This document shows positions 25,034-34,021 of a stretch of 64,000 bases of DNA, piece by piece (positions within the stretch are counted from its first letter, which is position 1; every line of letters starts with the position of its first letter). The position numbers and the translations under genes were made by a program. The stretch is from contig CAZQVE010000003.1 of assembly GCA_964596695.1 (NCBI GenBank), forward strand, positions 62,001 through 126,000, given 5' to 3'. Source of the DNA: UBA2112 sp964596695 (lineage in GTDB: Bacteria; Patescibacteriota; Saccharimonadia; Saccharimonadales; Saccharimonadaceae). The notes under the pieces are model-generated. The model did no database searches. It was not told where the DNA came from and saw only the letters and a list, made by a program, of their open reading frames with translations.

Positions 25034-26461
25034 TCAACGATATTCCCAGACGGGTCCGGTTGGAGTGTCTCGGACGACAATACCTTGCCCTGCCAGCTCG
25101 TCACGGAGTTTGTCGGATGTAGTCCAATCCTTAGCTTCGCGGGCGCGTTGACGTTCCATAACGAGCTGCTTTTGCTCATCAGTGATATCGGGCGTCGATT
25201 CCAGCAACTGTAGACCAAGCATGTCGTCTATGGCCTCCAGGAGTGGGACGAGTGCATTTTGGTATATCGACTCCAGGGAGTGCGACTCTAGATAGGAGAA
25301 TATTTCGTCGATAAGACGGAGTGCCTCGGGTGTGTCGAGATCATTCGCTAGCGCCTCTCTGATCTTGTCTATGACGGCGACAGACGCCATGTTCTCGGGT
25401 TGATCATGCATGGCGCGCGTCTGATGACGGAGAGTGGCGATAGTGCGCCAGTGTTTGAGTCGGTTATGTGCGGCAGCTGCATTATCGAAGCTAAAGTTGG
25501 TCGGGTTGCGGTAGTGTGACTGCAGTACGAGCAGGCGGAATGCCAGTGGGTCGACACCCTTCTCTACGAGGTCGCCTAGCGTGTAAAAATTGCCGGCACT
25601 CTTGGCCATTTTCTTGCCGTCGACCAGTATGTGTTCGTTATGTACGAACATGCTGGCGTATGTGGGGTCGTCGTGGCCGGCTGTACTCTGCGCAATCTCG
25701 TTTTCATGATGTGGAAATGCCAGGTCAATGCCGCCGGTATGGATATCGAACGGTTGACCGAGCTCCATGCGGCTCATGACGGAGCACTCGATATGCCAGC
25801 CCGGGCGGCCCGTCAGATTATGGTCATCAAGGGTAAATTCCCACGCCGGTTCCCCATCTTTTTGTTTTTTCCAGAGCGCAAAATCGTGCGCGGAGTCCTT
25901 GTCGTATTCGTCATTTTGTATTCGTTCGCTACTGGTGTTATCCTCGGTGATTTCGACGAGCTGGCCGTATTTTTTACCGGATTTTTTGTACGCGTCGATA
26001 TTGAAATATACACCGTCGTCGGCGACATAGGCAAAACCCTTGTCGTGTAGCTCTGTGATAAGCTGCCGCATATTTTCGATCGTTGTGTCATCGGCGGCGC
26101 GGATAAATGTTAGAGCTTCGATATCGTTGCCGATTGCCTTCATGTCTTGTAAGAATTTATCACCGTATTCACTCGTTAGTTTGCGTAGTGCGTCCATCGC
26201 GTCTATGTTCGGATACTTTTCACGGCTGCGTCGGATCGTCTTGTCGTCTACATCGGTGAAGTTCATGACATGCTTTGTCGTCAGACCGTTGGCTGTGATG
26301 GCTCGTCGGAGTGTATCGGCCATGATAAACGCGCTGAGATTGCCGATGTGGACATGGTCGTAGACGGTTGGCCCACAACTATAGATCGTGATATGGCCAT
26401 CCTCGAGCGGATGAACCTCGTCGACGTGCTTCGTCAGAGTGTTATGCAGATTGATCGTCAT
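25034..26461 (-). CDS. cysS: Cysteinyl-tRNA synthetase
   Basis: Charges tRNA-Cys; class I enzyme. Start MTINLHNTLTKHV at 26461 overlaps the upstream DHH gene by 20 bases. CGPTVYDHVHIGNLSAF carries the first zinc Cys and the HIGH variant HIGN; HIECSVM and FPHHENEIAQS give the remaining zinc ligands; KMSKS appears as KKMAKSAGNF. The anticodon-binding helices (ANDLDTPEALRLIDEIF) and C-terminal domain (ERQRAREAKDWTTSDKLRDEL) are complete. Last gene of the pyr operon as seen here. Confidence 0.96.
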   Translation of the reverse strand: MTINLHNTLTKHVDEVHPLEDGHITIYSCGPTVYDHVHIGNLSAFIMADTLRRAITANGLTTKHVMNFTDVDDKTIRRSREKYPNIDAMDALRKLTSEYGDKFLQDMKAIGNDIEALTFIRAADDTTIENMRQLITELHDKGFAYVADDGVYFNIDAYKKSGKKYGQLVEITEDNTSSERIQNDEYDKDSAHDFALWKKQKDGEPAWEFTLDDHNLTGRPGWHIECSVMSRMELGQPFDIHTGGIDLAFPHHENEIAQSTAGHDDPTYASMFVHNEHILVDGKKMAKSAGNFYTLGDLVEKGVDPLAFRLLVLQSHYRNPTNFSFDNAAAAHNRLKHWRTIATLRHQTRAMHDQPENMASVAVIDKIREALANDLDTPEALRLIDEIFSYLESHSLESIYQNALVPLLEAIDDMLGLQLLESTPDITDEQKQLVMERQRAREAKDWTTSDKLRDELAGQGIVVRDTPTGPVWEYR

Positions 26462-27443
26462 ATTCCTTGAGCGCCTTGTCTGTCGCGTCAATAAGTTCAT
26501 GTACTATTTTGTCATAGTCTTCGTATGCGCGAAAGCCGGCAGCATACTTGTGACCGCCACCACCGAAGTAGCCGGCCACTGTTTCGGCTATCGGTAAGTT
26601 GCCGCGCAGCTTGCCGGTAATTTTGCCGTCGGGATACGTTTTTATGGCGACACCCAATTCAACGCCCTCTACGAGGCGCATTTCATCGAGTACAAGTACG
26701 CTTGGGTTGTATTGGTCGCTGTATTTTTGGATGTCATCCCATGGGATGTGCACGACGGCCAGCTTGCCGTCCAGGAAATACTCGATACGCCGAATCAGCT
26801 CGCCTTTGTATGCGAGAATTTCTGGTGATTTTTTCATAAATTCACGACGGCGCTCCTCTATGGTTGCGCTGTGTGCACCGAGTTCATGCAGTTTACCGAC
26901 GACATAGAAGGTTTCGTGGTTGACGTTCTGCGTCGAAAGACCAAGGCTGTCGCTCAGTATGGCCGCCAGCATGTTCTCGGCTGCTTGTGCGCTTATGTTC
27001 CAGTCGCTTTTGATGGCCAGGTCATAAATCACTTGGCTGCTTGCGACCACGTCGTCAGAGAGCATGGTGTGCTTGAATGACAAGTTTGACTCAGTCGTAT
27101 GATGGTCGATTACGAGTACTGGGTGTGTCTCGAGGAAATGCCGGGCGCCCGGAGCCTCCAAGACCTTTGTAATCAGTACGTCCGCGGCGGTATCGACGAT
27201 GATTGCCAGATCGGCGCTGGTGTCGAAATCCATTACCACCCTATCCCAGCCCTTGATATAGCGGAGATATTTCGGAACCTCAACCGGACAATACATAGTA
27301 ATGTCCTTGCCGATATCGCCTAGAATTTCTTCCAATGCCAGGCTGCTGCCAACACTGTCACCATCAGGGTTCTCGGCTTGAATGATTATAATCTTCCGCG
27401 CGTCATCGATAAGTTTCTTTGCTGTTTCGTACATCTCATCCAT
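26442..27443 (-). CDS. DHH/DHHA1-family phosphoesterase (NrnA-like)
   Basis: A 333-residue cytosolic hydrolase of the type that degrades nanoRNA, pAp or cyclic dinucleotide products. DHH domain: NPDGDSVGSSLALE, AIIVDTA, VIDHHTTESN and AAILSDSLGL. The DHHA1 end carries GGGGHKYAAGF and KLRGN. Motif I is preceded by Glu where many family members have His (QAENPDGD), but the Asp metal ligands remain. Located 19 bases after pyrB and overlapping cysS. Substrate not assignable by sequence alone. Confidence 0.88.
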   Translation of the reverse strand: MDEMYETAKKLIDDARKIIIIQAENPDGDSVGSSLALEEILGDIGKDITMYCPVEVPKYLRYIKGWDRVVMDFDTSADLAIIVDTAADVLITKVLEAPGARHFLETHPVLVIDHHTTESNLSFKHTMLSDDVVASSQVIYDLAIKSDWNISAQAAENMLAAILSDSLGLSTQNVNHETFYVVGKLHELGAHSATIEERRREFMKKSPEILAYKGELIRRIEYFLDGKLAVVHIPWDDIQKYSDQYNPSVLVLDEMRLVEGVELGVAIKTYPDGKITGKLRGNLPIAETVAGYFGGGGHKYAAGFRAYEDYDKIVHELIDATDKALKEYDDQSA

Positions 27444-27462
27444 TGTAACAGAGGTGTCGCGA

Positions 27463-28374
27463 TTATGCGCCGATCAGCTTGTCGATGAGCGCCATACGAA
27501 TGAAGAGGCCGTTACCCATCTGGCGAAAGTACGCGGCGCGTGGGTCGTCGTCGACCTCAGGGTGAATCTCATTGACCCGTGGTAATGGGTGCATAACTGC
27601 GGCGTCTGATTTCATGCGATCTAGCACGGCGCGGCCTATGACGTAGCTGTTCTTGACCTGCTCGTACTCGGCAGGATCGTTAAAACGTTCCTTTTGTACG
27701 CGCGTGACATACAGTACGTCGGTGTCTTCGACGAAATCGTCAAGCGTATCGGATGTTTTTGGCTGGACATGAAGTTGGTTTTGTAAGTTCTCTGGAAATC
27801 GCAACGCGTCAGGCGCGACGAAGTTCAAGTTTACATCAAAGTGCCTGAGTAGCTTTGCGAGTGAATGGACAGTTCGACCATTTTTGAGGTCACCGAGCAG
27901 CGTGATGTCCAGACCGTCAATCGTACCCTTTTCTTGCTGAATGGTGTACAGGTCAAGCAGCGCTTGTGTCGGATGTTCGCCAACGCCGTCACCGGCATTG
28001 ATAATCGGAACCGTTGATACGTTGGCGGCACTCGCTGCCGAGCCAACTTCCGGGTGACGAAGGACGATCAGATCTGAATATTGACCCAGGGAGCGGACGG
28101 TGTCTTCGAGGGTCTCACCTTTTGATACGGACGAATACGTTACATCGTTGATTGAGATGACACTGCCGCCAAGGCGTTGCATGGCTGCTGCGAACGAACT
28201 ACTGGTACGAGTTGACGGTTCGTAGAAAAGATTTGTGCTGACGCGGTGCAAGAAGCGGTTGTCGCCATGCGTTGTTTCGACGATTCGTTGCATTTCGTCG
28301 GCGTTGCCGAATAGATCTTCGAGATCACTCCGGTCAAATTGGTCGACACTGATGATATGGTTCATTTTACGCAT
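27463..28374 (-). CDS. pyrB: Aspartate carbamoyltransferase catalytic chain
   Basis: Joins carbamoyl phosphate to aspartate, the committed step of pyrimidine synthesis. The 303-residue chain has the carbamoyl-phosphate loop FYEPSTRTSSSF, the lid lysine in SVSKGETLEDT, GEHPTQALLDLYT, LGDLKNGRTVHSL and MHPLPRVNEI. No pyrI regulatory gene is adjacent. Start ATG 28374 overlaps the pyrE stop by 8 bases; ATG 28365 is an alternative right after that stop. Confidence 0.96.
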   Translation of the reverse strand: MRKMNHIISVDQFDRSDLEDLFGNADEMQRIVETTHGDNRFLHRVSTNLFYEPSTRTSSSFAAAMQRLGGSVISINDVTYSSVSKGETLEDTVRSLGQYSDLIVLRHPEVGSAASAANVSTVPIINAGDGVGEHPTQALLDLYTIQQEKGTIDGLDITLLGDLKNGRTVHSLAKLLRHFDVNLNFVAPDALRFPENLQNQLHVQPKTSDTLDDFVEDTDVLYVTRVQKERFNDPAEYEQVKNSYVIGRAVLDRMKSDAAVMHPLPRVNEIHPEVDDDPRAAYFRQMGNGLFIRMALIDKLIGA

Positions 28375-28972
28375 GGTTTATTAGTTTTACTCCCCTATTG
28401 CAATACTCACATTCGTGAGGGTTATAATTTGGTAACGGCTCCACGATCATTGACCGGTATGGCACGTGTATCTCATCGAGTGTAGCAAGCCGGTCGCTTC
28501 TTTGCCAGGTGTTGAGCACTTCAATATGTTTTATGCCGAGCGCCAGAGCATTTTTGGCAACGGTTGCCGCCGTTGAGCCGGAGGTGCCAACATCTTCCAG
28601 AATAAGCGCGAACTCTGGTTGGAGCGATTGTATGGACGCCGTGGTTTGAGGGTCAAGCGTGGCGGATCGAGAAGATTCTTTCACGGTGACGAGTCCAACC
28701 GCGCCGTTGCCTAGCCGCGACGCAACCGATACGGCTAAACGATTAGCGCCGTTCGCAACTCCGACGATTGCGTCGGGTAACGGATCGTAGTTTGTTCGGA
28801 TATAGTCGACGAGCGCGTCAATCCATAGGTCGTACAGGCGGTCGGTCGTTTGTATCTTGTCCATATCGAGCTTGCGACCGTGCAGGCCGCTAGCGAATTC
28901 GTGGTGTATCGTATCGTTGTCCAATATGTCCGACGTCATGATTTGCCGTCTAAGCTCCCTGATCTTATTCAT
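28367..28972 (-). CDS. pyrE: Orotate phosphoribosyltransferase
   Basis: Attaches orotate to PRPP to form OMP. The 201-residue protein has the PRPP loop as LILEDVGTSGSTA, the flexible loop region VTVKESSRSATL, and a family-typical cysteine-containing tail (ECEYCNRGVKL). Start ATG 28972 overlaps the pyrF stop by 8 bases and follows GAGGAA. ATG 28939 is also possible. Assignment as orotate rather than another PRTase rests mostly on the pyr operon context. Confidence 0.88.
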   Translation of the reverse strand: MNKIRELRRQIMTSDILDNDTIHHEFASGLHGRKLDMDKIQTTDRLYDLWIDALVDYIRTNYDPLPDAIVGVANGANRLAVSVASRLGNGAVGLVTVKESSRSATLDPQTTASIQSLQPEFALILEDVGTSGSTAATVAKNALALGIKHIEVLNTWQRSDRLATLDEIHVPYRSMIVEPLPNYNPHECEYCNRGVKLINHA

Positions 28973-29705
28973 CGGTTCCTCGCATCTCATCGATAATCTT
29001 ACGTATCGCGTTTTGCGGTGAACCGATCGTTGCGGGCGGCTGCGTGATCGGACGTCCGATAACCACATAGTCCGCTCCGGCTCGGACTGCCCTAGTCGGA
29101 GTGACCACGCGTGACTGGTCGGCGCTGTCAGACCACTTCGGACGTATGCCCGGCGTAATGAGAATCATGCGGCTGGTTATGGTGTCGGCACGGAGCATTT
29201 CGGCTTCACTTGCACTACAAATGATTCCATCTAATCCGGCATTGGCGGCGGCGCGTGCGAATTGCAGCACTTTTAAGCGAGCCCCCGCGCCGTAGACCGA
29301 TGTACACTCTTCGTCATCGAGCGATGTCAGAACTGTGACGCCGAGGATAAGTGGTCGCACGGGTAGATCAAAATCTTTGATGGCCGAGTCAACGCCGACC
29401 ACTGCGGCTCTCAATGCTGCCGGACTATTGTCCGCCATGATGGTAAACATGTCTGGCTGGAGACGTGTGATTGATCGAGCGGATTTTTTGACGGTTTCGG
29501 GTATGTCTTTGAATTTCGTGTCACAAAATATCTTAGTATCATGGGCTCTCGCGAGGGCGATGCATGCGCGCCACCCGGAATAAGTGCCGAGTTGATTGCC
29601 GATTTTCAACGTGATATGGTGCTTGTCTAAGCTACTTACGAGTAATTCGGCCTCTTCGAGCGTGTCGTAGTCGGCGGCAACGATAATCTTGTCACTTGCT
29701 GTCAT
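28965..29705 (-). CDS. pyrF: Orotidine 5'-phosphate decarboxylase
   Basis: Converts OMP to UMP. The 246-residue TIM barrel has the catalytic tetrad in FCDTKFKDIPETV (about residue 60) and phosphate-binding LITPGIRPKWSDSADQSRVVTP and YVVIGRPITQ. It overlaps pyrC at its start by 4 bases (ATGA type) and pyrE at its end, giving tight translational coupling. Confidence 0.96.
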   Translation of the reverse strand: MTASDKIIVAADYDTLEEAELLVSSLDKHHITLKIGNQLGTYSGWRACIALARAHDTKIFCDTKFKDIPETVKKSARSITRLQPDMFTIMADNSPAALRAAVVGVDSAIKDFDLPVRPLILGVTVLTSLDDEECTSVYGAGARLKVLQFARAAANAGLDGIICSASEAEMLRADTITSRMILITPGIRPKWSDSADQSRVVTPTRAVRAGADYVVIGRPITQPPATIGSPQNAIRKIIDEMRGTDE

Positions 29706-30757
29706 TTGTTCCTCGCGACAATTTTTGCGCTGCCGGGTATGGCTAATATCTTTCCGTTTTCGTACGCTGTTTTTCCGCGCAGTGTGACCCTTGTCACTTT
29801 GCCGTAAACCTCTTGCCCCTCAAATGGCGACCAGCCGCACCTTGTATGCAACTCCTCCGCACGGATAACGTATGGCCTCATGTCGACCTCCACGGACGTC
29901 GTTTCGTCGGTCGGCAGATTAAAAATCCGTGCGGGTGCCGTGTGGCATTTGTCGACAATCTGCTCGAGTGTTATCTTACCTTGCTTCATAGCCGTAAGGA
30001 GAAGCGGCAGTGTCGTTTCCAGTCCGGGTACTCCATGGGCGCCGGCATGTTTTTCCTCGCGCGTATGCGGTGCATGGTCGGACTCGAAAATGTCGATATC
30101 ATCCAAGTGTTCCCATAAATACTCTTGATCCTCGCGAGTTTTTAGCGAAGGTAACATGTCGCCATAGGTACCGAGGCGGTCAAGGTCGTCGGAAGTTAAG
30201 AATAAGTGGTGCGGACAGACGCCGCACGTAATCGGTAGGCCTTGTCGCTTGGCTGCTATGATCTTGCTGAGAATCTCACGGCTGGGCATATGGCAGACGT
30301 GTACGGGTCGGTCGAGGCCCTGCAGTGATTCAATGGCGATATCGATTACATCTTCCTCGACGTGGAGTAGGACGACGCTTTCGTGTGGCCAAGCGGCGTA
30401 GATTTCTCTGAGACGTTCTGGATCGAGCAGGTAGCCGCCGGTCGTGTTGTTTAAGTACAGTTTTAGACCGATTGTCTTCGCCGCCGCATCGGCAAATGTA
30501 TCGAGATTGTCACCCAGTGACCCATAGTGAAGTCCGATATCGCCGACGGCCTTTTGTGCTGCCAGTGCAATCTTCTCATCCAGGCGCTCTATCGTCGTGA
30601 TTGGCTGTGCGTTGTTGGGCATATCAACGACAGTCGTAAACCCACCCGCCAGTGCTGCTGACGTTCCTGTCGTGAAATCTTCTTTCTGTGTTTGTCCGGG
30701 GTCACGCAAGTGCACGTGGATATCGATCAGGCCAGGTAAAACGATACGGTCGGACAT
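29702..30757 (-). CDS. pyrC: Dihydroorotase
   Basis: Cyclises carbamoyl-aspartate. A 351-residue amidohydrolase: DIHVHLRDPG (HxH metal site and substrate Arg), a Lys in TIGLKLYLNN that would be the carbamylated bridge, His in HVCHMPS and CPHHLFL, and Asp in ESDHAPHT. The start MSDRIVLPGLIDIHVH at 30757 has no ribosome binding site but a TACAAT box 12 bases upstream. An alternative start at 30814 would add 19 residues. First gene of pyrC-F-E-B; pyrD and carAB are not in the window. Confidence 0.94.
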   Translation of the reverse strand: MSDRIVLPGLIDIHVHLRDPGQTQKEDFTTGTSAALAGGFTTVVDMPNNAQPITTIERLDEKIALAAQKAVGDIGLHYGSLGDNLDTFADAAAKTIGLKLYLNNTTGGYLLDPERLREIYAAWPHESVVLLHVEEDVIDIAIESLQGLDRPVHVCHMPSREILSKIIAAKRQGLPITCGVCPHHLFLTSDDLDRLGTYGDMLPSLKTREDQEYLWEHLDDIDIFESDHAPHTREEKHAGAHGVPGLETTLPLLLTAMKQGKITLEQIVDKCHTAPARIFNLPTDETTSVEVDMRPYVIRAEELHTRCGWSPFEGQEVYGKVTRVTLRGKTAYENGKILAIPGSAKIVARNK

Positions 30758-31016
30758 AGTTCGCGTTTTATTGTACCAGAGGCAATGAATGTGTGATACG
30801 TCTACAGTACCCATGATTGTGTACGCCCCTTGATCACATCGATTTCTATATTGACAAATACTAAACCATATTATAGTTAAGGTCATAGGCGCATATAGTC
30901 TATGCAGGTTGACAGTTTGATTCCGGATCGGGGACGATCCGCTTGCTGATGTGGGCTCGATAAGGGCTCGCTCGTCGGTAAATTATCTATCGAAAATCGA
31001 TCGAAAGGAATATTCG

Positions 31017-31304
31017 ATGAATGAGGATCTGAAGAAGGTTATGGAATACACCGCTGCCGAAGCAGAGTACACCAGGGCAAGCATCGTGGAGACCGGTTAC
31101 CTGGGGGCGGTGATTATCATCGCGGTAGGAATGTATGTCTATGGCCTTGCTGCAGGGAACACGGTCTTAGTGAGCGGGGGTATCGTGTTTCTTGGGCTAG
31201 CGGCGATAATCTCCATTATCGTTACCGGGCTCACCGCTAAGGCAGAGGAGCGCGTGAATGAGCTGCGCAAGCAGCACGGTATCCTAACGGCTGCACAACG
31301 TTGA
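31017..31304 (+). CDS. Small membrane protein, 95 aa
   Basis: Not recognised. AAAGGA precedes ATG 31017. An N-terminal helix (LKKVMEYTAAEAEYTRAS) is followed by two membrane segments (GYLGAVIIIAVGMYVYGLA and SGGIVFLGLAAIISIIVTGL) and a charged helix. It is divergent from pyrC, with 259 bases between, and ends in a strong terminator. Confidence 0.7.
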   Translation: MNEDLKKVMEYTAAEAEYTRASIVETGYLGAVIIIAVGMYVYGLAAGNTVLVSGGIVFLGLAAIISIIVTGLTAKAEERVNELRKQHGILTAAQR

Positions 31305-31386
31305 GACCGAGACGCACATCCGGGAGGATGCTCCCTCGGTAGCCCCTGAGAGCGCTCTACGTCGTAGATCTGACCAGTCAACTTGC

Positions 31387-31421
31387 AACCCCCGCCATTC
31401 GTGGCGGGGGTTGTTCATTTC
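31387..31421 (+). terminator. Intrinsic terminator between the 95-aa gene and recR
   Basis: AACCCCCGCC-ATTCGT-GGCGGGGGTT, then GTTCATTTC. A 10-bp perfect stem; it may also slow transcription of recR from the other side. Confidence 0.8.
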
Positions 31422-31427
31422 GGGTAT

Positions 31428-32042
31428 CTATAGTTCTTTGCGGCCTTCCAGTGCGTGGCTGAGGGTAATCTGGTCGGCGTACTCCAGATCGACGCCGACG
31501 GGGATACCGCGAGCCAGGCGACTCATCTTCACGTCTATGCCAGCATCTTTGACGTGTTTTTGCAGGAACAATGCAGTCGACTCGCCTTCCACGCTGGCAT
31601 TGGTCGCGATAATCAGTTCCTGCACTTTGTCTTTTTCGATTCGTTCCATGAGTTCGGGGATATGCAGCTGCTCGGGGCCGATACCGTCGATCGGGCTGAT
31701 GGCGCCGCCCAGTACATGGTAGGTGCCGTGGTATTGCCCCGTCCGTTCAAGCGCGACGATATCGAGCGGTTCTTCGACGACAGCAATGGTCGTTTTGTCG
31801 CGTGACTGGTCGCTATAGAGCGGCGATACGTCTTGCGAGGAGTCGATCAGCGCGAAGGTTACGGGACATGATTTTACGCCGTCGTGGAGCTTCTCTAGGC
31901 TTGTGGCAAGCTTGCTGGTGACGGCGGGCTGAGCACGAAGCAAATAATACGCATAGCGCTCGGCCGTGCGTGCACCGACTCCTGGCAGACGGCCAAGTTC
32001 ATCAATGACATCTAGCAGTGCCTTTGGTAGCAAGCCGCTCAT
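31428..32042 (-). CDS. recR: Recombination protein RecR, zinc finger degenerate
   Basis: A 204-residue ring-forming protein that helps RecO/RecF load RecA at gaps. The helix-hairpin-helix LGRLPGVGARTAERYAYYLL and Toprim domain (AVVEEPLDIVALE, QELIIATNASVEGESTALFL, SRLARGIPVGVDLEYAD) are intact. The C4 zinc finger between them is not: KSCPVTFALIDSSQDVSPLY keeps only the first of four cysteines. Six bases separate it from ybaB, the usual neighbour. Confidence 0.95.
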   Translation of the reverse strand: MSGLLPKALLDVIDELGRLPGVGARTAERYAYYLLRAQPAVTSKLATSLEKLHDGVKSCPVTFALIDSSQDVSPLYSDQSRDKTTIAVVEEPLDIVALERTGQYHGTYHVLGGAISPIDGIGPEQLHIPELMERIEKDKVQELIIATNASVEGESTALFLQKHVKDAGIDVKMSRLARGIPVGVDLEYADQITLSHALEGRKEL

Positions 32043-32048
32043 AGTGAA

Positions 32049-32351
32049 CTACAGTCCGAGGTTGCCGAGACCACCCATCAGTGGCTGCATTTTAGCGGCA
32101 GCGATTTCCTGGGCTTTCTGCATGCCGTCGCGGATTGCGACTTCGATGTTGTTTTCAAGGTCCTCGATATCGTCGAGATCGACATAGTCAGGATTGATTT
32201 TTACTTTCTCGACTTTCAGTTCGCCGTTGATGGTGATTTCGACGGCGGGATCGTCATCTTCGCCGCCTGAAACGACGACTACCTTTTGCTTCTTGAGTTC
32301 TTTTTGCGCTTTCCGCAGTTCGTTTAGCATTTTCATTTGGTCAAAAGCCAT
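32049..32351 (-). CDS. ybaB: YbaB/EbfC-family nucleoid-associated protein
   Basis: A 100-residue dimeric DNA-binding protein. N-terminal helix MLNELRKAQKELKKQK, central strands VVVSGGEDDDPAVEITINGE and a C-terminal helix with MQKAQEIAAAKMQPLM are typical. AAGGAG precedes the start. It pairs with recR as in most bacteria, but dnaX has been separated from it by a glycosyltransferase and dnaB. A structured leader element precedes it. Confidence 0.94.
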   Translation of the reverse strand: MAFDQMKMLNELRKAQKELKKQKVVVVSGGEDDDPAVEITINGELKVEKVKINPDYVDLDDIEDLENNIEVAIRDGMQKAQEIAAAKMQPLMGGLGNLGL

Positions 32352-32399
32352 TATAGGATCTCCTTCGTAATAGTATCGGCTTTGCCCTGTGGCTTATTT

Positions 32400-32471
32400 T
32401 AGGCGCTAAGCTGCGTTACGGTGCTCACGTACCTTGAGTACGTTGCGCTCCTTTACTCGCTTATCATCCTA
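32400..32471 (-). repeat. Structured leader element, copy 1 (before ybaB)
   Basis: The ends TAGGCGCTAAGC (32400) and GCTTATCATCCTA (to 32471) pair with two mismatches; inside, ACGTAC-CTTGA-GTACGT makes a second hairpin. The sequence GCTGCGTT and GGTGCTCAC are shared with the element before rplJ. It lies within the predicted 5' leader of ybaB on the minus strand. Confidence 0.6.
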
Positions 32472-32528
32472 AACTAACCTCACAGAACAAACCCGCTTGC
32501 GTTATATGTTAATAATACACTATTTTAC

Positions 32529-33974
32529 TTATTTGTTGTAGATGTAGAATCGGTCGCTCGCGTGCATGTTGTCCATCGTGATGATGCGGGTTGGGGGTTC
32601 GGTGATTTTGTTATGCCCGGCGCGCGTGGCGGCGTACTTGCCCTCGGTGTTTGGTTCTTCGGTGAGGATAGTGATATTCGTGTGCGTGTTGTAGCGAGCC
32701 ACGGCTTCGTAAAATGGCCGCTCATCCGGCGAGACGACAATCTTCGCGATACCCTTATCGAGCACATTATTGTTATAAAGCGACAGGTCGTGGTTGAAGC
32801 TGCTTGCGGTCACAGGGTCGTACCGGTAGCCGTCAAAGTATCGGTATAGACCTGACGTGACAAGACCGGCAACGAGAATTGTCAATGGCACCACTCCGAC
32901 AAAGCGAGCGTATGGATTGCGCGGGAATATTTGGTACCAAGCACGGAGTAGATAGCTGAGGCCGCCGGCCAGTACCAACAGTAGCGGTACGAACGTGACG
33001 CTGGTAAACATAGGATTAATGATAAGGACGGGGATGAGAATGATAATCCAAGCAGTGAGCGTATAACTACGCGCGGTGTAGCGAATCGTATACAACTGCC
33101 ACAGGCCAATCACTATGAGTACCATCGAGCCGAGGTCGAGCACTGGAGTCATAAGGGTGCCGCTACGTGGTTGAATGAAGTTAAAGTATTGCTGGAAGAG
33201 CACTCGTAGGTTCTCTATCCAGTCGGGCGGCCAGCTCGCGGGGGCGCCGAGGAGCTTCAATCCAAGCTGGGGGTACTCATATATTAACCAGCCCAATGGT
33301 GCGACGAGTACGATACTGAGTGCTATCAGAAACGCTAAGTGTGGACGTGACATCTTCTTGATAACATAACGTACGTGCGGATGAAGTAGCCCGGCGCTGA
33401 TAATAGCCAGTACCAGATAAATACTCATTGGCGTGTACAAGCTTATAGGTACCGCCACGAAAAACAGTAGCTTCCACAGTCTTTTGTGCCGCTCAGATGT
33501 GGTTATCATGGTGGCGATTAACAGCAGCCAGACTGACCATAGGATGTACGTGATGCTTGCACTGCCCGACTGCGCGACGTACAAGAACTGACCGGTCGTA
33601 ATCATGATAATAGTCGCTAGGACAGCGATATTTGGTCGAAACCACCGCCGCAATAGCAGGACGGCACCGATACCGGTGATAAATGCGCAAATAAGTGCAG
33701 GTAGCTTAAAGGCGAAGACGCTTGCCCCGAACAGATCCATACTCAACCGCTGAGCAGCGAAGAATGGTAGATTGGGAATAGCGAGCGTTTGAGGGCTCTG
33801 CAAATCCATTGCCGCGGTCTGGACGAAATCTTCCATCTCCGTATGGCTAAAGCCGCCAGGGATATACAACCCTGCCACGACAAGCAGAGATACGAACAGA
33901 ATAATAACGATACTGTAACCGATCTGGTAGCGCCAGCGATACGTCAAGAAATCAGATATCTTCAAACGTGCCAT
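32529..33974 (-). CDS. Membrane glycosyltransferase-like protein (PMT/ArnT type)
   Basis: A 481-residue protein with about 12 membrane segments and a soluble C-terminal domain. The first periplasmic loop (GFSHTEMEDFVQTAAMD) has the acidic residues used by GT39/GT83-type enzymes, though shifted from the classical DE motif, and LFGASVFAFKLPALICAFITG is typical of the family. Such enzymes move sugars from lipid carriers to proteins or envelope glycans. Acceptor unknown; the pilins or surface proteins are possible. Confidence 0.75.
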   Translation of the reverse strand: MARLKISDFLTYRWRYQIGYSIVIILFVSLLVVAGLYIPGGFSHTEMEDFVQTAAMDLQSPQTLAIPNLPFFAAQRLSMDLFGASVFAFKLPALICAFITGIGAVLLLRRWFRPNIAVLATIIMITTGQFLYVAQSGSASITYILWSVWLLLIATMITTSERHKRLWKLLFFVAVPISLYTPMSIYLVLAIISAGLLHPHVRYVIKKMSRPHLAFLIALSIVLVAPLGWLIYEYPQLGLKLLGAPASWPPDWIENLRVLFQQYFNFIQPRSGTLMTPVLDLGSMVLIVIGLWQLYTIRYTARSYTLTAWIIILIPVLIINPMFTSVTFVPLLLVLAGGLSYLLRAWYQIFPRNPYARFVGVVPLTILVAGLVTSGLYRYFDGYRYDPVTASSFNHDLSLYNNNVLDKGIAKIVVSPDERPFYEAVARYNTHTNITILTEEPNTEGKYAATRAGHNKITEPPTRIITMDNMHASDRFYIYNK

Positions 33975-34021
33975 TTCGTATAATTATAGCAGACATGGTA
34001 TTTGAACGGTCGACCGCCGGT

